Below are positions 22,444 to 31,029 of a stretch of 64,000 nt of DNA, piece by piece. The position numbers were made by a program, and so were the translations under genes. Below the pieces are notes generated by a model that was not told the DNA's origin, searched no databases, and saw only the letters and a list, made by a program, of their open reading frames with translations. Source of the stretch: Conus ventricosus (lineage: Eukaryota > Mollusca > Gastropoda > Neogastropoda > Conidae). Each line of letters starts with the position of its first letter. Within the stretch, counting starts at the first letter, position 1. Location of the stretch: contig CM031604.1 in the NCBI GenBank assembly GCA_018398815.1, forward strand, positions 49,283,787 to 49,347,786. The letters run 5' to 3'.

Positions 22444-24179
22444 GGTGACTGCGGCATGGCTTTCTGCATTCTACGGCTTCTGTGAAGGTCGGGCATCATG
22501 TCTTTGAGCCATCCTCCTATGTCTGGATGAGAGGGGTTGTGGGTTATTATGAAGGGAACCCTCTCGTTGTTTTTCTTGATTTTGTATTGGAGGGTTTGTT
22601 CTCTTGGAAGAGCTGTGACCTTTGTGATGGCCTCCTGTATCAGTTTCTCTGGGTATCCTCGCCTCTGCAGCTTCTTGAGGTCACTGCATCGTTGATGGTA
22701 AGTTTCCTCCTCTGAACAGATCCTGCGTATACACAGGCACTGTCCGTAGGGGATTCCTCTCGTACAGTGGCGAGGATGGCAGGAATGGAACGGCAGGTAC
22801 ATGTTTGCATCTGTGGGCTTTACATACAGGTCTGTAGTGATCTGTCCATGTTTTATGCTCATGTTCACATCAAGGTAAGGCACATTGGATCTCCCATAAT
22901 GGCTCGTGAATTTGATGGTATCATGTTGAGCATTCAGCCAGCATAAGAATTGTTGTAGGTTCTCCTCCCCGTGTTCCCAGAGCATCAGAATATCATCTAT
23001 GAATCTGCGCCAACAGTTGCTTCTTAAACGCCAGGGAGATTTGGACAGGAGACGCCTCTCAAGATGTCCCATGAAAATATTGGCTATTGTCGGGGCCATT
23101 GGCGTGCCCATTGCAGTGCCATGGATTTGTCTGAACATCTCTCCGTCAAATTCAAAGTAGTTGTTTTGTAAAATATGTTCTACAATCTGTGTTAAAAGTG
23201 AAAGTTTGGGGATATTGTCCGTCTGGTATCCAGGGTCTTTCAGAATCTCTCTAAGGGATGTGGATACTTCCTCATGAGGGATGTTTGGGTACAGACCCAC
23301 AACATCAATTGTTACAATGAATGTTTCATCATTCAATGACGGCATGGAGTTGTTCCATTCTCTTATAGTCTGAAGGAGATGTGTCGTGTCCTTCAAGTAG
23401 GATGGTAGTTGTTGCACTACTGGCTGTAGCCAGTGATCCACAAGCCTTGAAAGCCGTTCTGTGGGACCACCCACTCCTGACACGATGGGTCGTCCTGGAG
23501 GGTTGTCCAAATCTTTGTGTACTTTGGGGAGATGATAGAATACCCCTGTTCTTACGTTGGTGAGGTCTGTCAGACCCCAGTCATGTGTTTTCCTGTCTAT
23601 GGCACCATCGTCTAGGAGCTTCTGCATAAATTCATTGGATTTCTTGGCTATTTCCACAGTGGGGTCTTTCCTCTGTCGCTCGTAATGGTCACCGTTGTTT
23701 AGCTGCCTCAGTGCTTCCTTCTTGTATTTACAAAAATCCTGAATAACTACCCCTCCCCCTTTGTCTGCTGGTGAAATTCGGATCTCTCTTTTGGTTACCA
23801 GATTTTTCAGTTGGTGCAGGCCTATTCGGCTTTTTTTGTCCAAATTCTGGTGTGCAGGGGTAGTGGGTGTGAAGGCCATTACTTTGGAGAGGAATGTAGA
23901 GCAGTAGGCATCCAGGGCTTCGTCTCGTCCTTTCGGGGGTTCATAAAAAGTCTTTTTGTAAAATTTCAACTTGTGTGGCTTTTGAGCTGGAGCGTTTTCA
24001 TCGTACCAATATTCTTTCAATCGGATTTTGCAGAGTCCCTCTTTGGTGTCAAATAATTGCACTTCATCATAGGAGGTGGGAGTGGGACAGAACTTGGGTC
24101 CGTATGAAAGAAGTTGTGTTTGTTCCTTGGTAAGTGTATGGGAAGACAGGTTGATCACTTGGGATGGTTCTGGGACCAC
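22437..24179 (-). CDS. Penelope-like reverse transcriptase
   Basis: A frame of 580 residues. The palm motifs are clear: TIDVVGLYPNIPHEE (motif A, about residue 290), HGTAMGTPMAPTIANIFM (motif B, about 350), RFIDDILMLW (motif C with the catalytic DD, about 390), VPYLDVNMS (motif D/E region, about 430). Upstream are RISPADKGGGVVIQD and FYHLPKVHKD, both standard for this family. It makes DNA from element RNA at the target nick. The N-terminus is continued in a different frame at 24155-24895, so the apparent ATG at 24179 is probably internal to one longer polyprotein. Confidence 0.92.
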   Translation of the reverse strand: MVPEPSQVINLSSHTLTKEQTQLLSYGPKFCPTPTSYDEVQLFDTKEGLCKIRLKEYWYDENAPAQKPHKLKFYKKTFYEPPKGRDEALDAYCSTFLSKVMAFTPTTPAHQNLDKKSRIGLHQLKNLVTKREIRISPADKGGGVVIQDFCKYKKEALRQLNNGDHYERQRKDPTVEIAKKSNEFMQKLLDDGAIDRKTHDWGLTDLTNVRTGVFYHLPKVHKDLDNPPGRPIVSGVGGPTERLSRLVDHWLQPVVQQLPSYLKDTTHLLQTIREWNNSMPSLNDETFIVTIDVVGLYPNIPHEEVSTSLREILKDPGYQTDNIPKLSLLTQIVEHILQNNYFEFDGEMFRQIHGTAMGTPMAPTIANIFMGHLERRLLSKSPWRLRSNCWRRFIDDILMLWEHGEENLQQFLCWLNAQHDTIKFTSHYGRSNVPYLDVNMSIKHGQITTDLYVKPTDANMYLPFHSCHPRHCTRGIPYGQCLCIRRICSEEETYHQRCSDLKKLQRRGYPEKLIQEAITKVTALPREQTLQYKIKKNNERVPFIITHNPSHPDIGGWLKDMMPDLHRSRRMQKAMPQSPW

Positions 24180-24895
24180 CTCAGGCTTCGTTTTCCTTCT
24201 GAAGTGTCTGTTCTTCTTGGTAGAAGTGGCATTAGTGGAGAAGAGTTTATCGGAAGTTTGGAAACCTCACCCGCCAATTTCACCAGTGTTGTCAGTTTTC
24301 CTTCTTTTTGTGACTTTACACTGGAGTTTAATTCTGCTCTCTTTTCGCTGGCGTGTTGCTTGGAAATCCAAATAGAGTTCATCAGTAAGTGTGTAAAGGA
24401 GTATGTTGTTGTTCTTTTGCAGCTCCTGTTGGATTTCTTTTGCTGCCCCTTGTAAAAGTCCTTGCAGATGCGTAAAATGGAAGTTTCTGCTGAGTTCAAA
24501 ACTTTCTTGATTCTATCAGTCAGGTTAGTGTCAGGTGGAAGCGCCGTGAATCCAAAGGAAATCTTCATTCCCTTGGGTATGAGTTTGTTCCTAACACACT
24601 CACTAAGAAAGTCTTGATGTGATAAATATCGCTGTAGCTTGGCTGTCAGACGTAGGCCCTGGTTGATCTCCTTTCTGGGGTAAGGCTCGCCAGATCCAGT
24701 AATACTGGATGCAGAGTGATACGTGCTAGTGGTCATGATGACTTTAATGGCGAAGATGGGGGAGATCTGGTGCTTTGCAGAACTCACTTTTGAGTGGATC
24801 CAATGTTGGATACGAGGTAGTTCCTCACAAGAAGCGCTCCTTGTGGCACATAAATTGAACAGTAAAAACCACCAACACCCAATAGCATATTGCAA
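24155..24895 (-). CDS. Penelope-like element N-terminal region
   Basis: A frame of up to 246 residues that overlaps the reverse transcriptase frame by 25 bases in another phase. The readable part is polar and basic (RLTAKLQRYLSHQDFLSECV, FGFTALPPDTNLTDRIKKVL, RICKDFYKGQQKKS), like the poorly conserved N-terminal portion of Penelope-like proteins. The first residues lie within the right pseudo-LTR. A start at the methionine near 24740 is as likely as the one at 24895. A one-base shift near 24165 would join it to the polymerase. Confidence 0.6.
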   Translation of the reverse strand: MQYAIGCWWFLLFNLCATRSASCEELPRIQHWIHSKVSSAKHQISPIFAIKVIMTTSTYHSASSITGSGEPYPRKEINQGLRLTAKLQRYLSHQDFLSECVRNKLIPKGMKISFGFTALPPDTNLTDRIKKVLNSAETSILRICKDFYKGQQKKSNRSCKRTTTYSFTHLLMNSIWISKQHASEKRAELNSSVKSQKEGKLTTLVKLAGEVSKLPINSSPLMPLLPRRTDTSEGKRSLRWSQNHPK

Positions 24896-25572
24896 ATTTT
24901 CGGTTTATTGGTAAAACCTTTGTCAAGCATAAAAAACCAAGGGCCCACTAAATGACAGCCCAAAGCACAGCATTTATATTCTAAGACTGATCATCTCTCA
25001 CTCCCAATTCACCTGAATTCCCACTCACTGCTTTAAAATCCTAACAGAAGCCTACCAGAATTAAAGAAAGAAAAGGCAGCAATGAGCTTATGTGAAATAA
25101 AAACATGGGGCGGTCAGTCAAGACCTTAAAAAACAAACGGAAATGAGTTCAAGCTCACACTGGTGCCTCTAAAGATACCCGACAACACCCCTCTCCCTAA
25201 CTCCATCATTTTTAAAATGCATTTTGTGCTTACAATAAGGTAGTGGAAAACACATTTATCATTTTCACATGCAAATGGTACTGTTGAAAAGACTCACATT
25301 ACATTCAACTGAAACCTGAAAAGTCTTATCTCTCACTTCCCCCACCATCCTCCCTCACCATTAACTCTCATTCCCACCATACAATCCCTACCCATCCCTT
25401 TCTATATGTCTATACTTGCGTTTGTGTGTGATCCTTTCTATATGTCTATACTTGCGTTTGTGTGTGATCCTTTCTATATGTCTATACTTGCGTTTATGTG
25501 TGATCCTTTCTATATGTCTATACTTGCGTTTGTGTGTGAATACTTGCGTGTGTGCGTTCATACATGCATGCA

Positions 25573-25669
<97 letters not shown>

Positions 25670-25697
25670 TGAGTGAATGAGTGTGTGTGAGTGAGCA

Positions 25698-25735
<38 letters not shown>

Positions 25736-25781
25736 TGTGTTTGCGTGCATGTGTGTGCGTGTGTGAGTGACTCGTGTGTGT

Positions 25782-25838
<57 letters not shown>

Positions 25839-25870
25839 CTAAATGTGTGTGTGTGTGTGTGTGGTGTGTG

Positions 25871-25906
<36 letters not shown>

Positions 25907-25964
25907 TGTGTGTGCGCGCGCGCGCGCATGTGTCTGTTACATGTAAGTAAGAAGTGTGGTACCC
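24854..25964 (-). repeat. Pseudo-LTR, right copy
   Basis: Matches the left copy, with the same four 36-bp units (25397-25538) and the (TG)n, (GCGT)n and (CG)n tracts up to 25927. Visible differences are mostly repeat-number changes plus a few substitutions. In element orientation this is the upstream copy and should hold the promoter. Confidence 0.85.
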
Positions 25965-25979
25965 TTATTAAAGAAGTTA
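25964..25979 (+). repeat. Target-site duplication, right copy
   Basis: Repeats cttattaaagaagtta, as at 20719-20734, and is in frame with the resumed host gene. Confidence 0.85.
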
Positions 25980-26153
25980 GCGGCTAAAGCGCTTAATGCT
26001 CTGCCTGGCATAATAGGCAGTGTTGTTAGTTGGGTTTTGTCTACTATAGGCAAAGTTGCTGGTTATATGGCTGACCATCTGTGGACGTTAGGAGTGCTAG
26101 CTGCTGGATTAATTTTTAGTGAAATAAAGTATGGCCAATCCAGTAAAAGTTAA
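25965..26153 (+). CDS. Coiled-coil membrane protein, 3' part after insertion
   Basis: After the duplicated target the original frame resumes (LLKKLAAKALNALPGIIG) and runs through two more hydrophobic stretches, one near GSVVSWVLSTIGKVAGYM and one near WTLGVLAAGLIF, ending EIKYGQSSKS at a stop at 26151-26153. The alanine/glycine-rich amphipathic start followed by a hydrophobic segment is reminiscent of membrane-active virion peptides; that is inference only. It belongs with 19694-20734. Confidence 0.6.
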   Translation, partial: LLKKLAAKALNALPGIIGSVVSWVLSTIGKVAGYMADHLWTLGVLAAGLIFSEIKYGQSSKS

Positions 26154-26251
26154 AAATACAACGAGGGCTGTCTTTTCGCTAGTGTGACTGTCAGTGTTAG
26201 GCAGATCAACAGGTGGCGTGCTTTCTGGGCTGCTTTCTGGCTGTGGGGCGC

Positions 26252-27334
26252 TTATAACTGGATCGCTTTCTTCAGGGCTAGGTACTTTTTTAAAATGGAT
26301 GGAGCAGGCCTTGTGTTTAAGCTTTGATTGTGCCCTAAGTTTTGGCCGTCTCCAGCTATGAGGATTTCATTGTTATAATTCTGTATCATGCCAATCTGTC
26401 GTCTAAGGTCAGAGGGCAGCATGTACAACCCATGGCCCACAACGAAGTCAACCTTTGACCTAGCGTGTGCAAGAACGTCTTGATACCTTTGTATGCTGGC
26501 AGGCAAATCAACGGCAGAGTTAATAGCATCTTCTAAATTAGCTAGAAATTGTTTTCTGGCATCAAAGCCTGTAGATTGATCAACTATGCTAGACTTAGTC
26601 TGTGCTTGTGCTCCTAATAGACACCAAACGTATGTTCGTATGGAGTCATTGAGTCTTTGAACTCCTGGCATTGTTAGGCCTTTACTTTCATCTAAGATAA
26701 ATGTTGTCCAAGCATTAGGGCGTTTTTGTTCTATTGACATCAATCGAACTTGTTTGTCTGGCTGAAAAGAGGTGTGGCCAGGCCAGTAGTCATAAGTATA
26801 TTCTCTTTTTACACCCCACAAATATAATGTTCCTAACCCATGATTGCGGTCTAACTTTTGTCTAAAATCAGTTGAAGGATTAATGCTAAATTCGTTGCAG
26901 ATTCTTTCATATGCATTATTGTCCATTGGACTTTTAAATGGATTAAACGCGTTGTCGCTTGGAAGGGGCACTTGTAGTTCAGTTAGTATTCGTCTGTACT
27001 GGTAATAAACATGAAAGTTATATACTGACCTTACTAAAAGATTAGGGTGGTTTAAATGGTTTGCATATGAAACACCGCAGCCAGTAGTTGCGCAGTAAAC
27101 GGCAAAATTTAACTGATTCTGGTAAAACGTCATAGGGCGGGATGACCATGCTGATGGCACTCTGTCACTCTTTATTGGTGGATTTGAATATTTAGTTAGT
27201 GGGTTTACAAGTCTGACCCGGAAGCCGTATGATTCATCTACTGCAATGGTTAAATTGCTGAAGTTCAAAGATTTGGAATTATAAAACGCTCCTACATTGT
27301 AAGTAGCGCTTTCGTTATATTTAAAAGGTTCCAT
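26252..27334 (-). CDS. Uncharacterised 360-residue Polinton protein, intact
   Basis: Starts MEPFKYNESATYNVGAFYNS. It is rich in tyrosine, asparagine and aromatic residues, with no signal peptide or membrane span. Notable segments are ATTGCGVSYANHLNHPNLLV, NAFNPFKSPMDNNAYERICN, LDRNHGLGTLYLWGVKREYT and a C-terminal helical half (TGFDARKQFLANLEDAINSA). It sits between the coiled-coil membrane gene and the minor capsid candidate and is divergent from the latter, with 34 bases between starts. The position and composition suggest a structural or packaging-associated protein. I do not recognise the family and see no protease or nuclease motif. Confidence 0.65.
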   Translation of the reverse strand: MEPFKYNESATYNVGAFYNSKSLNFSNLTIAVDESYGFRVRLVNPLTKYSNPPIKSDRVPSAWSSRPMTFYQNQLNFAVYCATTGCGVSYANHLNHPNLLVRSVYNFHVYYQYRRILTELQVPLPSDNAFNPFKSPMDNNAYERICNEFSINPSTDFRQKLDRNHGLGTLYLWGVKREYTYDYWPGHTSFQPDKQVRLMSIEQKRPNAWTTFILDESKGLTMPGVQRLNDSIRTYVWCLLGAQAQTKSSIVDQSTGFDARKQFLANLEDAINSAVDLPASIQRYQDVLAHARSKVDFVVGHGLYMLPSDLRRQIGMIQNYNNEILIAGDGQNLGHNQSLNTRPAPSILKKYLALKKAIQL

Positions 27335-27368
27335 TTTTTTAATTAGTTTTTAAAATAGTTATAAAAAG

Positions 27369-28109
27369 ATGTACATCTATATAACCAAGCAAAACGAGCG
27401 TGTGTTCTTAACGTACCCAATTGACAATAGGCGCGGGAGTTGTAGTATTGCTCTTAAAAAAATTGGCTTTAAAGTTATGTGGGTTAACATATCTGAAGGG
27501 GCTCAAAATAACTGGATTAATGTTAATGACGAACAAGGCAATCAAGTAAGTCATATAACAATACCTGATGGTTATTACAACTTTTGTTCTTTAAAAGAAG
27601 TACTTAGCGAATTTGGCATATTGTTAACAATTAACGAAGCAAACCTTAGAATTACTATACATTTTCCACTAGAAGAAAGAAGAGAATATACTTTTCCTAA
27701 AGGCTTGGCTAAAATCTTTGGGTTCCACAGTGGCACTAAATCTTATAAATTTAGTACAAGAGAAAATGTCTATCAATTTGAAGGTAATAAACCTTCTGAT
27801 TTTCTTGTAAACCCAATGTTATGTGTCCACTTACAACAGTTAAAAACAAATGATAATTTGTTTAATGGCTATCCATCTACAGTTCTACAAGTGCTGCCAT
27901 CAATTAAGGCAGGGTTTTGTGATTATCAGTTATATACGTTTGACGGAGATAGCGAATTTAAAGAATTAATTGAGGGGTCTATAAATTCATTGGATGTAAA
28001 AATAACTAACCAAGACGGAAAGCCAGTTGATTGTTCTGATTTATTAATAGGGCTGAAAGTAGAAAATCATATTAGAAAAGTAGTAAGGGCTCAATCCCGC
28101 GGACGTTAA
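27369..28109 (+). CDS. Polinton minor capsid (penton-like) protein candidate
   Basis: A complete frame of 246 residues starting MYIYITKQNERVFLTYPIDN. It is beta-rich throughout: VMWVNISEGAQNNWINVND, HITIPDGYYNFCSLKEVLSE (the ITIPDGYY turn followed by a short helix), FPKGLAKIFGFHSG, then LQVLPSIKAGFCDYQLYTF and a C-terminal strand pair ending with a DVKITNQDGKPVDCSDLLIG motif. A protein with an IPDGYY element and a C-terminal strand about what is allowed in the ligand or fibre is regularly found beside the capsid gene in Polintons and is taken as a minor capsid or penton. Here that role is by analogy. The start is 34 bases from the divergent neighbour. Confidence 0.55.
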   Translation: MYIYITKQNERVFLTYPIDNRRGSCSIALKKIGFKVMWVNISEGAQNNWINVNDEQGNQVSHITIPDGYYNFCSLKEVLSEFGILLTINEANLRITIHFPLEERREYTFPKGLAKIFGFHSGTKSYKFSTRENVYQFEGNKPSDFLVNPMLCVHLQQLKTNDNLFNGYPSTVLQVLPSIKAGFCDYQLYTFDGDSEFKELIEGSINSLDVKITNQDGKPVDCSDLLIGLKVENHIRKVVRAQSRGR

Positions 28110-28770
28110 TAGCGCTGAAAGTAGAAGAGCGTACTGTAAATCATTAGATTTTTATATTATAGGGAGAGAATGTAAATATGTTTGTTCGCGATCACCCATC
28201 TTATTTCTCTTGTTTTGTGCAAGAATCAGAAGAAGTTATATGTGTGTGCGTGAGTGGGCAGGGGGTGGGGCGTGTGTGGTTTAATCAACTAGGTCAATTA
28301 GTCGCAGATCCTTTTGACCTAGTTTATTGCACTGCTTTGTAGGTAAAAACGTGAGTGGGCGTGCGTGCGTGGGGTGGATGGGGTGAGTGGGGGTGGGGTG
28401 GGGTGGGGGTGGTGGCAGGGGTGAGTGCGTGCGTGGGGTGGGGGTGCGTGTGTGTGGGGGTGGGTGTGCATGCGTGGGTGGGGGTGGGTGTGCATGCGTG
28501 GGGGTGTGCAGGAGTTACCTCCCTTAGTATTATTTTCGGCCCTGTTGAGGGCCTTTCTAGGTCATTGTTCCGCACGGAACAATGACCTAGTTCTGGCAGG
28601 AGTTACCTCCCTTAGGCTGGGCTGGGCTAGTATAATATTGATTTTTTCACAGCAAGCGCGTTTAGTCGCTCTGCATATATTTTAAAATGAGCTTTCTTTT
28701 CTCATACAAGCTGTGGATCAAAATTCCGAGCTTGTGAAACTTTGGATAGTAGAAAAAACAAAATGATAAT
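28110..28770. other. Non-coding G-rich region with palindromes at Polinton edge
   Basis: No gene. It holds a copy of gagaatgtaaatat at 28164, an inverted repeat with aactaggtcaa arms (28287-28297 and 28314-28324), a G-rich (GGGTG)n-like tract at 28352-28508, a direct repeat of caggagttacctccctta (28509 and 28597), and a perfect 34-bp palindrome at 28557-28590. The right end of the Polinton should lie here or slightly beyond. Confidence 0.6.
28557..28590. repeat. Perfect hairpin palindrome
   Basis: The arms ctaggtcattgttccg and their exact complement are separated by two bases. It lies between two copies of caggagttacctccctta, so it may be the core of a short foldback insertion. Confidence 0.85.
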
Positions 28771-28774
28771 TCCA

Positions 28775-29266
28775 TCAGTATTTTACACAGCGTGGTTCCA
28801 TCAAAATTTCAGTTTTCAAATAATTATCCCAGGACGCTTTTGGGTTAGATTTTTTTAAAACAGTTTTTGTTCTTTCAAGCCAATGGCCTAAAAGCAAAGA
28901 TTGTCGAAGAGTTTTACGATTTTCAGCTTTGATCTCAGAACCAGCCTTCAGTAAAACAGGCGTAATTTCAGTTATGTTTTTCAGCTTCATAAAAGAACCT
29001 TCGTCAATCGGCTCATAATCAAGCTGCTCTACAAAACAATTACGTAAAAAATCATCTAGTTCACTTACTGTCATTTCACGTTTTCCTTGCTTCGTTTCCA
29101 AAAGATTTAGACTCTCTTTTGGCCGGGTTGGAAACGAAGCAAGGCTCGCGTTAAACGCGTCTTCACTCATAGACGCTCCGGCCAGTAATGGCCGGCTGGC
29201 TGACAGGCTCGTAAGTCCCCAGCCAAAAATGATGTCATACCTCCTGTCGATTGGTTGAACGTGCAC
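28775..29266 (-). CDS. Unrecognised 163-residue ORF (131 from the second ATG)
   Basis: The longest start is at 29266, but the second methionine at 29170 (MSEDAFNASLASFPTRPKES) looks more natural and would give 131 residues. The product is charged and mostly helical: KQGKREMTVSELDDFLRNCF, EQLDYEPIDEGSFMKLKNIT, then SLLLGHWLERTKTVLKK and SWDNYLKTEI before the stop. No membrane span is seen. I do not recognise it. It could be the first exon of a host gene, cargo at the edge of the Polinton, or part of another element. Upstream, 29171-29310 contains an inverted CCAAT box and two CACGTG boxes, which supports real transcription. Confidence 0.45.
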   Translation of the reverse strand: MHVQPIDRRYDIIFGWGLTSLSASRPLLAGASMSEDAFNASLASFPTRPKESLNLLETKQGKREMTVSELDDFLRNCFVEQLDYEPIDEGSFMKLKNITEITPVLLKAGSEIKAENRKTLRQSLLLGHWLERTKTVLKKSNPKASWDNYLKTEILMEPRCVKY

Positions 29267-29310
29267 ACGTGATGCACCAAGCTATCACGTGATGATTAAT
29301 AATTAAGTAT
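29171..29310 (-). promoter_or_regulatory. Promoter-like region with CCAAT and CACGTG boxes
   Basis: On the plus strand it reads gtcgattggttgaacg (an inverted CCAAT box), then gcacacgtgatg and ctatcacgtgatga, two CACGTG boxes about 20 bases apart, the second within TCACGTGA-like sequence. This combination is seen in animal housekeeping and lysosomal-gene promoters. It directly precedes the 28775-29266 reading frame on the minus strand. Activity is inferred. Confidence 0.35.
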
Positions 29311-29430
29311 TAGTGGCAAGCTTATGTGCAGCGGAGCGTGCAAAACAGTTGCTGCAACCAATATTGATTGGAACCAGTCTGGGGGTGGGACTGTCAAGCC
29401 AATAAATGTTTAGTTGATTTTATGTGCCTG

Positions 29431-29664
29431 GAGAGAATGTAAATATCTATGTTCACGATCACCATATCTTATCTTGCACGTAAGCCCCCCATTTTAATGT
29501 GCTGATTACGTCGATTTTTGGCAGTTTTGGAGTGTTAATTTTGTTTAAAAACAGGTGTTAATTTTGGCCAAAAGTGACATGAGAAGGACGTGATTTGTAT
29601 GTGAAAAGGGGGTTTTCGTGCAAAATAAGATGGGTGGTCTTGAACATAGATATTTACATTCTCT
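29431..29664. mobile_element. Small inverted-repeat element (MITE-like)
   Basis: Imperfect terminal inverted repeats of about 55 bases start gagagaatgtaaatatctat on the left and end with the complement (atatttacattctct) at about 29660. The interior of about 120 bases is unique and has no reading frame. A third copy of the same terminal sequence lies at 28162-28215 in the left-end orientation. No clear target duplication is seen. Confidence 0.55.
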
Positions 29665-31029
29665 ACTTCTTCAAATTCTCCAATTCTTTATTTCTTCTTG
29701 TTTTATGTTCGAATGAAAACGATTTGCATTTTACACCAAGCACCGTTGCCTGCATGAAGGCTTTCGTCTGAACCTCCTTGATATTGTAAAACATCAACAC
29801 GTACAGTAACGGAGCGAACACACTTCACTGAACTGATGTTGATGACTTCCTAACTCTTTCTAACTGCGTTCCCTACGGAGCCTCTGCATGTAAGGTACGT
29901 GCAGTGGGGAAAAGAAAACCAGGTACAAACGACTGGTTTGACAGGGAGGCAATTGTAAGGAAATTCAAACACACAGAAAGATTACAATTAACTGACAAGA
30001 GAGGACGAGAGGAAAATGTGGTCGCACCAGACTAGAAAAAGTAAAAGATTCATTTGATTAAAGACTAAAGCGTGTTGTTCGACTTTACGAGCGACTGACA
30101 GAAAATCGCGAGTATATTTTCAGATTTCTATTCAACGATGGCATAAGTATTGCTGTGGTGTTTGTAATTCCTTGGGCAAGGCAGCTTATTCAGCCGGGCA
30201 ATAAACGTTTACAAGGTCTTTCTCCAATGACCAAATATCAGACAGCGAAGTAGAACAAAGCATCTACACGTTGAAAACGGTAACAGTACAAGCCCAGCGA
30301 ATCATGAGGCTTTTGGTTCTTTTTAATTTCTTTTCAATCCTTTGAACAAACGGTTCCAGTGTGAAAATTTCCAGCTCAGCGATCAAAATCTGTCAGGATA
30401 CCGTTACATCATAACATTATTTATCAATAAATTAAGCAATGTTCGTGACGCAATTCTGTCCACCTCTTCAAAGGCAGCTTTCAATAATTTTCTAAATTCT
30501 CTGGGCCTTTTTGTTGACTTTCGGAAGGCCTTTTTATTTTGGCGGCAGTTTGAGATGGATAGAGAGTTAGACAGGCAGACAGACGGACTGACGGACGGAC
30601 GGACGGACAACCAGGTAGACAGCCAGCCAGCTAGCATTTCGTGTAATAGGGCCTATGTAGATTTGTTATAATGGTAACGCTCTGAGAAGCCGTTCACTAC
30701 ATCGTATACAGATTTACATCTTGTATGTGGCACTGCGATTCCTTTTTTTTTTTTTTTTTTTTTTTTCAAATTAAGGAGTAAAGGTAAGCAGAACCCCTGT
30801 CATCAGAAGCCTTGCCAAATTTATTGAATAAAATAAATTAGTCATAATTATAGAAGTTAATCTTTTATGATAAGTTCGTATAACTATTCATGTTATTGTT
30901 TTCTGTTTATCGTGCACGTTTTCTAGAGAACTCACTTTGGTCGTCTGAAATGTACGTGTTTGTATGTTCATTTTATGTTGCATGAGGTTTCCGTTAGATG
31001 TACATCTTTTAACCTGGTTTTATTCGAAT
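29665..31029. other. Non-coding intergenic DNA
   Basis: No supported gene. It contains a (GACG)n-type microsatellite around 30553-30612, whose translation accounts for the apparent frames there, and a poly-T run at about 30748-30767. Confidence 0.6.

Larger units (their letters stand above)
20735..25964 (-). mobile_element. Penelope-like retroelement with GIY-YIG endonuclease and pseudo-LTRs
   Basis: This 5.2-kb element lies antisense to the gene it interrupts. It has direct repeats of about 1.1 kb at both ends (20735-21859 and 24854-25964), starting ttgaacagtaaaaacc and ending aagtgtggtaccct, the pseudo-LTR arrangement typical of Penelope-like elements. Internal coding is in three frames: an N-terminal region, reverse transcriptase, and GIY-YIG endonuclease. 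The endonuclease-plus class is clear. Flanking target duplications are intact, and the pseudo-LTRs are near identical by eye, suggesting a fairly recent insertion. Confidence 0.92.

Noticed and set aside
9262..27480. Two tandem Polintons or an ancient segmental duplication
   Set aside because: The identical nested insertion, the join at a 100-N gap, and differences that are mostly indels favour a contig-overlap artefact.
30342..30671. A 109-residue frame with a DRQTDG repeat
   Set aside because: The repeated part is a GACG-type microsatellite, and the remainder has no protein-like pattern or splice context.
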